This document shows, piece after piece, positions 31,936 to 42,623 of a stretch of 64,000 nt of DNA; position 1 is the stretch's first letter; the number at the start of each line of letters is the position of its first letter. Origin of the DNA: Silvibacterium bohemicum. GTDB taxonomy: Bacteria > Acidobacteriota > Terriglobia > Terriglobales > Acidobacteriaceae. The stretch lies in NCBI RefSeq assembly GCF_001006305.1, contig NZ_LBHJ01000002.1, positions 310,001 to 374,000 of the forward strand. Direction: 5' to 3'. The position numbers and the translations under genes were made by a program. The notes under the pieces are model-generated. The model saw nothing but the letters and a program-made list of their open reading frames with translations, did no database searches and was not told the DNA's origin.

Positions 31936-32838
31936 ATGCGCCTTCTTGCCCCCGTTCTCCCGCTTATCGGCCTCCTGCTTGTCAGCCTTCCGGTTGCTGC
32001 ATCCGCACAGAAGCTCACCGCCGCCGAGGCGATTCATCGCATCCAGCAGCGGTATCCCGCCGCGGTGGGAGCCGATACCGTAGACACGATCAAAGCCGGC
32101 GACCCGGACACTGTAGTGACCGGCATCGCCACCACCTTTCTTGACACCATGGACGTGCTGCGTGAGGCTGTGCGCCGGGGTGACAACCTGGTGATCACGC
32201 ACGAGCCCACGTTCTACAACCATCGCGACGATGCGGCGTTCTTCAAAGACGATCCCGTGTATCGCGAGAAGCTGGCCTTCCTTGCGCAGTACCACCTGGT
32301 GGTCTTTCGCCTGCACGACGGGATACACGGCACGCCGCCGGACCACATCGAGCTCGGGCTGATCAAGGCTCTCGGCTGGCAAAGCTACGTGAAGTCCGGC
32401 GATCCTTTCTCTGCCACGCTGCCGCGGACCACGCTGGCGCAATTGGCGGAGACGCTTCGGACGAAGTTGAAGATCCAGACGCTGCGGGTAGTTGGCAATC
32501 CCGATTTGCCGGTGACGCATGTAGCGCTTCTTCCTGGCGCTTCGGGATTGCAGAAGCAGGTGACAGTGTTGCGGCGCGACGATGTAGATGTGTTGATCGC
32601 CGGAGAAGCTTCGGAGTGGGAGACGGTGGAGTATGCGCGCGATGCCGCGGCACAGGGAAGGCACAAGGCGCTTATCCTGCTGGGGCACGAGGTGTCGGAA
32701 GAGTCGGGCATGGAGCAGTGCGCCGAAGATCTTCGCGAGGTGTTTCCCGGAGTGAGGGTCGATCACATCGTCGCCGGCCAGCCCATGTGGAATGCGGAGC
32801 GGCCTCCGGCGGGCAATGCTGCCGAGAGATCGCACTGA
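31936..32838 (+). CDS. NIF3-family dinuclear metal protein with signal peptide
   Basis: A 300-residue NIF3/DUF34-family protein. The metal-binding pattern is present: DNLVITHEPTFYNHRDD (about 82-98) supplies His/Glu ligands, and HVALLPGASG and VDVLIAGEASEWETVEYARD follow near 195-225. Unusually, the protein begins with a Sec signal peptide, MRLLAPVLPLIGLLLVSLPV ending ASAQ (residue 25). NIF3 proteins are normally cytosolic GTP cyclohydrolase-like or unknown-function hexamers. Export would place a dinuclear metal hydrolase in the periplasm. It is divergent from the TPR gene and 71 bp upstream of the CRTAC1 gene, possibly in one unit. Confidence 0.88.
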   Translation: MRLLAPVLPLIGLLLVSLPVAASAQKLTAAEAIHRIQQRYPAAVGADTVDTIKAGDPDTVVTGIATTFLDTMDVLREAVRRGDNLVITHEPTFYNHRDDAAFFKDDPVYREKLAFLAQYHLVVFRLHDGIHGTPPDHIELGLIKALGWQSYVKSGDPFSATLPRTTLAQLAETLRTKLKIQTLRVVGNPDLPVTHVALLPGASGLQKQVTVLRRDDVDVLIAGEASEWETVEYARDAAAQGRHKALILLGHEVSEESGMEQCAEDLREVFPGVRVDHIVAGQPMWNAERPPAGNAAERSH

Positions 32839-32909
32839 TAACCGAACTTGATTCAGTCAATCTCAACCACGCAATCTGACACCAGCAGCGATTTGATATT
32901 GTTCTCTGG

Positions 32910-34670
<1,761 letters not shown>

Positions 34671-34687
34671 ATCGTTTTAACGAGACT

Positions 34688-35851
34688 CTATTCCCGGAAG
34701 CTTTCTCCAGCCTTGGCGATGCGAATCCGATGGTCGGTGAAGTTGTCGTGCATCTCCGGGACGTACTCCTTGGGCATGTGGCAGGAGGTGCAATCCTTCT
34801 TCGCAACCGGACAAGCCTTGCCGGGATGATCGGTCGTAAGTTGCGCGGCGGCGCTGTTGACGTGGCACTTCAGGCAGGCGTGATCATAATCCGAGGCCTG
34901 GGTTTGCAGCGGTTGATGCGGGTCGTGGCAGGAGGTGCAGACGAGCCTTCCATCGCCCTTCGTTCCCCAGCACTTGCTGGTGACCAATCGATAGGGCGCC
35001 GATCGGGTTGCGGAAACTCCCCTAGTGCCTGAGAGCTTCACATCCCACCAGGTGCCGTGACAGGCGCCGCAAAAGTCCACCTGGTCGGATGGGCTCAGGT
35101 GAGCGGAGTTGAAGATGGTTGCCGTCGCTGCCTGCTTGCCGGCCAGAAACTCCTTCATGTCGGCGGCGTGTTTCAATCCCGCCCCGTGGCATGCCTCGCA
35201 GGTTACTCCCGGAATGAACGTGGCCTCGTTGAAGCTGTCGCCGATGTTGGAAGCCGTGGTGTGGCAGCCGAAGCAGCGCCGCACCTCCGAATCCGGCACC
35301 TGCCGCTCCATGGCTTCCTCGGTGTCCTTGGGCGCCGCGAGCGCGCGCGATGGCGTGAAGCCCAATGCCTGCAGGCTGGGAAAGTAGGTTACGCGGGCCT
35401 CGTAGAAATGGCCGTCATCTTTTTTGAAGAGATAGGACTGCCCCACGCGCGGCGTGCCGAAGGCCCAGAGCAAAGGCGAGGATAGCGCAATCTTTCCATC
35501 CGTCACGGAGTACAGGCTGTGTCCCGGCCGGCTCTCGATGAGATAGCGGTAGTCGCCAACCTTGAAAGTCAGGCGGGGATGGGAGAGGAGCGCTGCACTG
35601 TCTCCGGCGTGGACGAGGTTGCGGGCCATGGCGTTGGTGGCTTGCGACGCAACTTTTGCGGCGTGACAGCTTTGGCAGCCGGCGGGGCCGATGAAGTCCT
35701 GACGAGATGGGGCGGTCGATGTGGGCCAGAAGCCGGGATCGGCGAGATGGTCTTCCGTGGAGAGCTGAGCGGCCAACCCAGGCGGCAGGAAGAGAACGAT
35801 GAGAAGCAGAATGCCAAGAGGCACTAAATCGTTTTTGCCGGGAATGGCCAT
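34688..35851 (-). CDS. seven-haem c-type cytochrome
   Basis: A 387-residue periplasmic or outer-membrane electron carrier. The start is set at the ATG at 35851, where MAIPGKNDLVPLGILLLIVL begins a signal peptide ending near GLAAQ. Seven CxxCH haem sites can be counted: CQSCH, CFGCH, CEACH, CGACH, CTSCH (in CTSCHDPH), CLKCH and CTSCH (in CTSCHMPK). The first 200 residues hold one haem and a separate domain. The pattern resembles the cytochrome c-554/NapC-like families found beside CRTAC1 and TPR genes in Acidobacteriota (recollection). Redox partner not identifiable. It converges with the CRTAC1 gene, separated by 17 bp. Confidence 0.92.
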   Translation of the reverse strand: MAIPGKNDLVPLGILLLIVLFLPPGLAAQLSTEDHLADPGFWPTSTAPSRQDFIGPAGCQSCHAAKVASQATNAMARNLVHAGDSAALLSHPRLTFKVGDYRYLIESRPGHSLYSVTDGKIALSSPLLWAFGTPRVGQSYLFKKDDGHFYEARVTYFPSLQALGFTPSRALAAPKDTEEAMERQVPDSEVRRCFGCHTTASNIGDSFNEATFIPGVTCEACHGAGLKHAADMKEFLAGKQAATATIFNSAHLSPSDQVDFCGACHGTWWDVKLSGTRGVSATRSAPYRLVTSKCWGTKGDGRLVCTSCHDPHQPLQTQASDYDHACLKCHVNSAAAQLTTDHPGKACPVAKKDCTSCHMPKEYVPEMHDNFTDHRIRIAKAGESFRE

Positions 35852-36318
35852 GCCTCTAGGTTCGAACAAGATGAAGCGATTGCATAAAACATAAGCGGAA
35901 GTAGCTTGATGGCGCAATGTTCGCGGAGAGTATGCGGTTCGGGCCCAACACTGTATTGGATCGCAGCTGTTTTAAGTAAATTGGATCGTCGGCAGACTAT
36001 ACAGGTTTACAACTCGCAAGCTCACAAATGAATCGCTAACTCGCTGACGAACAAAGGAGATGGAGTGCCCGCAAGTTCGCCAAAGCTTGGTATATCCCTG
36101 GTAAACAGCGGCTTCGAAGTAAATAGAACATCATCTTACCGAGCCGAAATTTTTATTGACAGTCATCCTTTTGGTGGAGTAATCAATCGTTCACACGCTC
36201 AAGCACCCGCTCGCAAGTCAAACGTTTCAGTAGAAGCTGTTAACGTTATCAGGATTCGAATCACGGGGTTAGAAAATCCCGACCTTCGAATCCGATTACG
36301 ACTTTTTCAGGAGGCACT
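35852..36318. other. intergenic region upstream of the TonB receptor
   Basis: A 467-bp divergent gap, more AT-rich than its neighbours. It contains a perfect TTGACA at 36155-36160 without a good -10, and the structured leader at 36252-36307. It likely holds promoters for both flanking genes. No credible small gene was found. Confidence 0.6.
36252..36307 (+). promoter_or_regulatory. structured 5' leader of the TonB receptor mRNA
   Basis: Outer arms GGATTCGAA (36252-36260) and TTCGAATCC (36285-36293) enclose an inner CGGG/CCCG stem (36264-36267, 36278-36281). A TTTTT run (36303-36307) and then AGGAGG (36309-36314) follow. The hairpin plus T-run just before the ribosome site could work as an attenuator or as a processing/stability element. 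Confidence 0.45.
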
Positions 36319-39300
36319 ATGTGCAATCAATCGGGAAGGGGAGGTGTGTGCGCCGGACTATCCAGTTTCCGCGCATGGACCTACACTCTTCTGGCGCTGC
36401 TGCTGATCATTCCCCTTAGCCTGCACGCTCAACAATACTCAGGAACAATTACCGGTTCGGTGACGGACGCCAGCGGGGCTGCGGTTCCGGGCGCTACGGT
36501 TACTGTGATCAATACCGGCAACGGCACCAAGGTCACCCAGAGCTCGGGCGCGCAGGGGGAATTCACCTTTGCCCAACTGTCCGTGGGAACCTATGAAGTC
36601 CACGTAACTCAAGGGAACTTCAAGGAATACGTTGAAACCGGCATCGAGGTCCATACTTCGACGACAACCGAAGTCAAAGCCATGCTGCAGGTCGGCGCGG
36701 TAAGCCAGAAGGTGACTGTTACCGCCAACGCCGTGCAGGTGCAAACTACTTCGGCAGCAGTAGGTGAAGTGGTGAGCGGCACCCAGGTGCGCGAATTGCC
36801 TCTCAGCGGCGAGAACTTTGTTGGATTGACCCAGCTTTCTCCCGGTGTCAGTGCGGCGCAGGGGGCGAACTTCGTCGGCAAGGGACTCGACGGAGGCGTT
36901 AACTTCTCCGTTAATGGAAACCCCTACACCAATAACCTGTTCCTGGTCGACGGCGTGAATAACAATGACGTCGGTTCGAACCGCACCATCCTGATTTATC
37001 CCTCGGTCGATACCATCGCGGAATTCAAGATGATCCGTAACTCGTATGGCCCGGAGTATGGCCAGGCGTCCGGCGCGATCATCAGCGTTACCACCCGATC
37101 GGGTGAAAACCAATTCCACGGCGGCGTCTTCTACTCAGGCCGCAACGATGCTCTCGACGCCAACAACTGGTTTGCCGACCACAACAATCTAGGCAAAGCG
37201 GAAGAGCGCCGCGACGATTACGGCTACAACATCAGCGGCCCGGTCATGAAGGACAAGTTGTTTCTCTGGTGGAACCAGGAGTGGAACAAGGAGATTCAGG
37301 GTGTTCCTCTGGCGGCGTGCGTTCCGACCGCAGCCGAAGAGGGCGGAGACTTCAGTGGATACAGCGGCGGTAAGGATCAATGCGGAGCGACGGTGCCGAC
37401 GATTCCAGCCTTCGCGCAAGCACCGGGGAACCCGTTCAAGATCGCCAATCCGGATGCGGCTGGTTCGCTGATCGCGCAGTTCTACCCGACCGGTCCGGCC
37501 ACTGTGAACGGCAGCGGAAACAACTACTCTCAGCTGGTCGACAATCACCTGAACTGGAGCGAGTGGAATGTTCGCGGCGACTATGACGTCACCAAGTCCA
37601 ACCGCGCTACGCTTCGCTGGACCCAGGATTCCTGGACCAATCCCGCGCAGAATGATGGCACGCCCTTCTGGGGTGAGTCCGATTTCCCGACCGTCGATTC
37701 GTCCTGGAGCCAGCCCTCGAAGAGCGTGATGGCCAAGTTGAGCTCGACCATCTCGAATACGCTGGTCAACGACGTGGAGTTCGGCTACGGTCACAACGCC
37801 ATTATCACCACGCTTGAAGGCACCAAGGCCAATATCGTTCCGGCCTTGCAGGCGGCATATCCGGCAACCTTCCCGTCGTCGCTGAAAGAAAAGGATGAAT
37901 TCTTCGGCGGATGGGGCGGTCTCAACCCTTACGGATATATCAACGGCACCTCCGGCAGCGGAACGACATCGATGTGGAATATCGCGCCCTACGGCAACCA
38001 CGAAGATCTCTACACGGTGCAGGACAACCTCACCAAGGTGCACGGAAATCACCTGCTCAAGACCGGTATCTTCTGGAGCACGAATGAGAAGACCGAGAGC
38101 AATGGCGCCGGCGCCGACCGGCCAGCGTTGCCGGGCACAGTGTATTGCGCAGCGGGAGGCGCAACCGGGCCTGGCCTTCCTGCCTGCGCCCAGACCAACA
38201 ACGCTCTTGCCACCATCCTGATTCCGGGAACCGGCAGCCAGCCGCAGGAATTCTCGGGGGTGACGGAAAACAGCATCGACGGCATCGCCGATGTTCACTG
38301 GCATGACATCGAGCCGTATGTGGGGGATACCTGGAAGATCAGGCGCAACGTTACGATCGACTTCGGCTTCCGCTGGTCGTTTTACCGGGAACCCTTCGGT
38401 GGAACGAGTGGCGGCAACACCAATCCAGCTTCCAACGGCGGCGGCAACTATCCCAACCAATGGGCCAACTGGAGCCCGGCCAATTGGAGCGCGGGAGAAG
38501 CAGCGGCGAATCCTGGCGATGCATGCAACGGCATCCTGATCGTGCCGGGAACGACTCCCTGCGCTAACCAGATGAAGTTTCTGGCTGGGCTGGGTGTGAG
38601 CCTGCCGCTTTCCAGCGGCACTCCTGGACCAAACGCTTCTCTGGTTCAGGAGAACAATCACAGCATCGCTCCTCGCGTGGGTATCGCGTGGGATGTGTTC
38701 GGAGACGGAAGGACGGCGGTGCGCGCCGGCGGCGGTCAGTTCTACGAGCGTGAGCTGGTGGGTATTGCCGAAAACCTCGCTCGCAACGCGCCCTTCGTGC
38801 TCGGCATCAACACCAACCGTTCGCTGGATACGGTTACGCCTTTGACCACCGCCTCGGTTTCGCCCAGCGCCAATAAGACGACGGGCGGCTTCATTCCCAA
38901 TGCCTGGCAGTGGAACCTGTCGGTCGAACAGCAAGTGGCACGCAACACCACCTTGCAGATCGGGTATGTGGGCAACACCGGAGTCCATCTCACCTCGATG
39001 CGTGACGCAAACGCTCTCAGCAACGCCAACTGGCTGGACGGGGCATTCACCAGCGGAACGGCGCAGAATGCACTCCGTCCTGCGAACAACTTCGGCATGA
39101 TCGGCGGCTTCCTGCGCGGCGGCCATGCGTCTTACAACTCGCTGCAAGCTCTCTTCCGTGCCCAGACAGGAAGCTTCTCAACCTTCCAGGCCGCGTACAC
39201 GTGGAGCCACTCCATTGGCGACGTGGAACTGGATAACTCGTCGGGCACGGTCAACCAGGAAGCGACCACTGACCAGTACAATCCCGGTCTGGACAAGGGC

Positions 39301-40116
39301 AATACCAACATCAACCGTCCCAATATCTTCGTCGCTAACGAGGTGTTCTTTCTGCCGAAGCTGGCGAACTACAACAAACTCGTCCAGAACACCGCAGGCG
39401 GCTGGGAATTCAACAGCATCGTCAGTCTGGCGGAGGGCAGCTCGTTCAGTGTCTTCTCCTCAGGAGCTAGCGGCGCTTGCACCAACCTGTACGGGCCGGA
39501 TGCCGGTCAGACACTCAACGGAAATTGCATTCCGGGTTACTCCAGCTCGCTCTCGGCGCTGGTTGGAACCGGCTACACCAACAACCAGCGGCCGCTGGTC
39601 ACGGACGTCGGTTGTGGCACCGGGAAGAATGGGCCGAATCTCCTGAACTATGACCATTTCAGCCTGATGGGTTATGCGCTCGGGAGCTTCCCCGGCAACC
39701 TGGCGCCTCGCGGTTCTTGCTATGGCGCGCCCAACACCAACATGGACGCACAGCTGGCGAAGAACTGGTTGATCAAGGAGAGATTGCGGATCAAGTTCAG
39801 CATGGACTTCTTCAATATCTTCAATCATCCAAACTTCAACAGCAGCAACCTGGAATCTACCGGTTTCACCTCGACCTCGCCGCTGCTTTGCGGCGGAGCT
39901 CAACAGCCGATCCCTGGAGGCGGGCCAACCGGACAGCCTTGCAGCCCTACGAACAACATTGTTACCGGTGCAGCGTCGGGATCGGTCAACACCACGAATC
40001 CGTCTCTCAGTCAACCCAACTCGGCACTCAACACTCCCAAGGGCTTCGGGCAGGCGGGCGCCGAAAACCTCAACCAGGGACGCACCTTGCAATACACTCT
40101 CAGACTCACGTTCTAA
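36319..40116 (+). CDS. Oar-like TonB-dependent receptor with carboxypeptidase-regulatory domain
   Basis: A 1265-residue outer-membrane receptor. A long leader ends in a signal peptide (YTLLALLLIIPLSLHAQ, cleavage near residue 38). Residues 42-120 are a CarboxypepD_reg domain (GTITGSVTDASGAAVPGATV), residues 125-240 the TonB plug (GVNFSVNGNPYTNNLFLVDG; ASGAIISVTTRSG), and the rest a large beta-barrel ending in LRLTF, with the C-terminal Phe needed for BamA recognition. Such acidobacterial receptors import glycans or other large solutes, or serve adhesion as Oar does in Myxococcus; the ligand is unknown. AGGAGG precedes the ATG by 4 nt. A strong terminator follows at 40144-40178. Confidence 0.95.
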   Translation: MCNQSGRGGVCAGLSSFRAWTYTLLALLLIIPLSLHAQQYSGTITGSVTDASGAAVPGATVTVINTGNGTKVTQSSGAQGEFTFAQLSVGTYEVHVTQGNFKEYVETGIEVHTSTTTEVKAMLQVGAVSQKVTVTANAVQVQTTSAAVGEVVSGTQVRELPLSGENFVGLTQLSPGVSAAQGANFVGKGLDGGVNFSVNGNPYTNNLFLVDGVNNNDVGSNRTILIYPSVDTIAEFKMIRNSYGPEYGQASGAIISVTTRSGENQFHGGVFYSGRNDALDANNWFADHNNLGKAEERRDDYGYNISGPVMKDKLFLWWNQEWNKEIQGVPLAACVPTAAEEGGDFSGYSGGKDQCGATVPTIPAFAQAPGNPFKIANPDAAGSLIAQFYPTGPATVNGSGNNYSQLVDNHLNWSEWNVRGDYDVTKSNRATLRWTQDSWTNPAQNDGTPFWGESDFPTVDSSWSQPSKSVMAKLSSTISNTLVNDVEFGYGHNAIITTLEGTKANIVPALQAAYPATFPSSLKEKDEFFGGWGGLNPYGYINGTSGSGTTSMWNIAPYGNHEDLYTVQDNLTKVHGNHLLKTGIFWSTNEKTESNGAGADRPALPGTVYCAAGGATGPGLPACAQTNNALATILIPGTGSQPQEFSGVTENSIDGIADVHWHDIEPYVGDTWKIRRNVTIDFGFRWSFYREPFGGTSGGNTNPASNGGGNYPNQWANWSPANWSAGEAAANPGDACNGILIVPGTTPCANQMKFLAGLGVSLPLSSGTPGPNASLVQENNHSIAPRVGIAWDVFGDGRTAVRAGGGQFYERELVGIAENLARNAPFVLGINTNRSLDTVTPLTTASVSPSANKTTGGFIPNAWQWNLSVEQQVARNTTLQIGYVGNTGVHLTSMRDANALSNANWLDGAFTSGTAQNALRPANNFGMIGGFLRGGHASYNSLQALFRAQTGSFSTFQAAYTWSHSIGDVELDNSSGTVNQEATTDQYNPGLDKGNTNINRPNIFVANEVFFLPKLANYNKLVQNTAGGWEFNSIVSLAEGSSFSVFSSGASGACTNLYGPDAGQTLNGNCIPGYSSSLSALVGTGYTNNQRPLVTDVGCGTGKNGPNLLNYDHFSLMGYALGSFPGNLAPRGSCYGAPNTNMDAQLAKNWLIKERLRIKFSMDFFNIFNHPNFNSSNLESTGFTSTSPLLCGGAQQPIPGGGPTGQPCSPTNNIVTGAASGSVNTTNPSLSQPNSALNTPKGFGQAGAENLNQGRTLQYTLRLTF

Positions 40117-40143
40117 GAGTGCCAACCAAAACGCTGTAGACCG

Positions 40144-40178
40144 AAGCGGCGAGGCTTGTCATTCAAGCCTCGCCGCTT
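40144..40178 (+). terminator. Rho-independent terminator after the TonB receptor
   Basis: Perfect 15-bp arms AAGCGGCGAGGCTTG / CAAGCCTCGCCGCTT with a TCATT loop, 28 bp beyond the stop, followed by TACTCT. It would limit read-through into the downstream TPR-CRTAC1 pair, giving different expression levels for receptor and partners. Confidence 0.88.
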
Positions 40179-40211
40179 TACTCTCCCTACAGAGTCGGGC
40201 AATTACTTTTT

Positions 40212-42623
40212 GTGAACGCCGTACAATTTCAATTTCTTCACGGTCCTATTTATGGGCGCCTGCTTGGCGTCGTGATGGTGTGCGGAATAGCCGCAACTCC
40301 GCAGTTTGTGGCCGGCTTGTCAGCGTACAATCAGACGCCCGCCTCATCACGCAATCAGTCCTCCATCCCGCTTCAGGCGGAGCTGAATCGTCGCGTAGAA
40401 GCGGCCAATGCCGCACAGAGCTCCCAGAATGCGGTTGCCATTGCGCAGACTAATCGGCGGCTGATTCCAATCGCACTCCGGATGATGGCGCAGCTGCGAG
40501 CAGCGGAGCATGCGTACCCGCAGGCCGTGGAACTCTACCGGCAGTCGATCGAGCTCGAGGACAATCCAGAGACGCGTACCGAGATGGCGATCAGTGCGCT
40601 GCAGGCGCAGCAGCCCGACCTGGCAATCGAACAGGCAAAGAAGGCGCTGGCCGGCGATGCGCGGAGTTCGCGGACCTATCTGATTCTGGGGCAGGCCTAT
40701 ATCGACAAGCAGGATTTCCAGCAAGCTGCGGAAGTTTTGACGCAGGCCGCGGAGCAGAAGCCGGAAATCGAGACATACTATTCCCTGGCCATCTGCTGGC
40801 TCTCGACCAAGGACGCTGCCGGCAAGCGCAAAGCCGACGCGGTTTTCGAACAGATGAAAGAGTTGGCGGGCGACAGCGGCTCGCTGCATGTGCTCATGGG
40901 CCGCGCCTATCGCGATGCAGGCATGATGCCGGAGGCCGTTCGCGAGTTTCAGCGTGCTATCGAGCTCGATCCTTCGACGCCGCATGCCCATTATTTTCTG
41001 GGGCTGGCGCATCTGTCGTCGAACGAGTGGAAGCCCACTCCCGAAGTCGAGCCGGAGTTCGAGAAGGAAGTGCAGTATCATCCGAAGGATTTTCTGGCGA
41101 ACTACATGCTCGGTTTCATGGCTTCGAGCGAGCGCCAGTACGCAGTCGCGGAGAAATATCTGAAGGCTGCGTCGGAGATCGATCCTACTTGGCCGGAGCC
41201 GTACCTGTTTATGGGGCTGAACGCTTATGCGCAGGGCGATTCGAAAGCGGCAGAGCCTTTGCTGCGCAAGGCTGTCGAGCTGACTGGAACCGACGAAGCC
41301 CGCGGGACTTTCCAGATTCGCCGCGCTTACGTCGACCTTGGCCGCATCCTTTTGGCGTCTGGGCGCGAGCAGGAGGCGGACTCCTTCATTGCGAAGGCCC
41401 GCGATCTGCAGAACAAAACCATGATCGATAGCCAGCAACGGACTACTGCGATGTTCATGGCGCAGGCAGGCAGCAGCAGCGCGATGGCTGCAGTTGTGCC
41501 GCTCGACAAAAGGCAGGAGAATCAGGCCGCTCCCTTGGTGAAGGGCAGTGCCGATCCGTTCGCGCCCGTCGATGCAGCGGTGCTTCAGCAGGCGAAGCTG
41601 ACGCCCGAGCAACTCGACGCGGTGAAGGAGCAGGACCAGGGACTTCGGCGCATTCTCGGACAAAGCCTCAGCGATCTGGCTACATCGGAGGCGATCCAGC
41701 GCGACTACGCATCTGCGTTGACGCACTATCAGGAGGCGGAAAGGTGGAATCCGGATGTCTCCGATCTGGATAAGAACCTCGGTCAGAGTGCGTTTCGCGT
41801 CAAGAATTATCCCGAAGCGATTCGCGGCCTCTCACGCGCGGTCGCGCAGCAGCCGGATAGCAAGGCGCTTCGCGCCATGCTGGGCATGGCGTACTTCAAT
41901 ATCGATAAATATGGAGACGCCTCCACTGCCTTCTATCCTCTCGGTATTCCCGGCATGGAGGACGCGACCGTCGGCTATGCATGGGCTGCGTCTTTGGCCA
42001 AGACCGGCGATCTGCCGCACGCGTCTGAAGTATTGAGCCGCTATGAAAGCCAGAATCTGCCGCCAGACGCGATGCTATTGGCCGGGCAGCTGTGGATTGA
42101 GATCGGAGACTATGCCAAGGCGATTGACGTGCTCCATCGCGCTGCAGCGGCGAATCCCTCGCTTCAGAAGGCTCATTACTACGCAGGTCTGGCGGATATC
42201 CGATGGGAGCACTGGAGCGATGCCCACACAGAGTTCGAGGCAGAACTTGCGCTCACGCCGCGCGATCCCGATGCAACGTACGAGATGGGCTTTGTCGACC
42301 TGCAGGAGTCGAAAATCGATGATGCGGCGAAGTTGTTCGAACAGGTCGTCGCGGAACAACCCGATTATGCGAATGCTCAGTACGAGCTGGGAAAAATTCT
42401 GATCGATCGCGGGCAGCTGCGCGAAGCGGTGCCACACCTTGAGCGAGCAGCCCGCCTCATCCCCGACAAAGATTATGTTCACTACGAGCTGCAGGCCGCT
42501 TATCGCAAGGAGTCGCGAGTAGCCGACGCCGATCGCGAGCTGGCTGTGTATCAGGAGCTGAAGGCAAAGGCGCGGCCGCATCTTCCTCAAACTTCCGCGC
42601 AGGCTCCCACACAAAACCCATGA
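40212..42623 (+). CDS. exported TPR-rich protein
   Basis: An 803-residue protein of stacked tetratricopeptide repeats. After a hydrophobic N-terminus (YGRLLGVVMVCGIAATPQFV) there are roughly 14 TPR units from residue 60 to 780, such as RTYLILGQAYIDKQDFQQAA, HVLMGRAYRDAGMMPEAVRE and LAGQLWIEIGDYAKAIDVLH. There is a low-complexity break near 405-450. Start is GTG at 40212. Its last 4 bp overlap the ATG of the CRTAC1 gene, so the two are co-translated. A scaffold for the receptor or CRTAC1 partner is a reasonable inference, unproven. Confidence 0.88.
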   Translation: MNAVQFQFLHGPIYGRLLGVVMVCGIAATPQFVAGLSAYNQTPASSRNQSSIPLQAELNRRVEAANAAQSSQNAVAIAQTNRRLIPIALRMMAQLRAAEHAYPQAVELYRQSIELEDNPETRTEMAISALQAQQPDLAIEQAKKALAGDARSSRTYLILGQAYIDKQDFQQAAEVLTQAAEQKPEIETYYSLAICWLSTKDAAGKRKADAVFEQMKELAGDSGSLHVLMGRAYRDAGMMPEAVREFQRAIELDPSTPHAHYFLGLAHLSSNEWKPTPEVEPEFEKEVQYHPKDFLANYMLGFMASSERQYAVAEKYLKAASEIDPTWPEPYLFMGLNAYAQGDSKAAEPLLRKAVELTGTDEARGTFQIRRAYVDLGRILLASGREQEADSFIAKARDLQNKTMIDSQQRTTAMFMAQAGSSSAMAAVVPLDKRQENQAAPLVKGSADPFAPVDAAVLQQAKLTPEQLDAVKEQDQGLRRILGQSLSDLATSEAIQRDYASALTHYQEAERWNPDVSDLDKNLGQSAFRVKNYPEAIRGLSRAVAQQPDSKALRAMLGMAYFNIDKYGDASTAFYPLGIPGMEDATVGYAWAASLAKTGDLPHASEVLSRYESQNLPPDAMLLAGQLWIEIGDYAKAIDVLHRAAAANPSLQKAHYYAGLADIRWEHWSDAHTEFEAELALTPRDPDATYEMGFVDLQESKIDDAAKLFEQVVAEQPDYANAQYELGKILIDRGQLREAVPHLERAARLIPDKDYVHYELQAAYRKESRVADADRELAVYQELKAKARPHLPQTSAQAPTQNP

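Noticed and set aside
36155-36184. TTGACA before the TonB receptor as a complete promoter
   Set aside because: The -35 is perfect but no acceptable -10 lies 16-18 bp downstream, so it is noted only in the intergenic entry.
36065-36406. A 113-codon plus-strand frame before and into the TonB receptor gene
   Set aside because: It overlaps the structured leader and the receptor start in another frame; no domain or membrane feature supports it.
37189-39147. A 652-codon open frame on the strand opposite the TonB receptor
   Set aside because: It is a GC-driven shadow of the receptor gene. It has no ribosome site, an Arg/Gly/Val-biased composition and no recognisable motif, whereas the plus-strand product has full domain structure.
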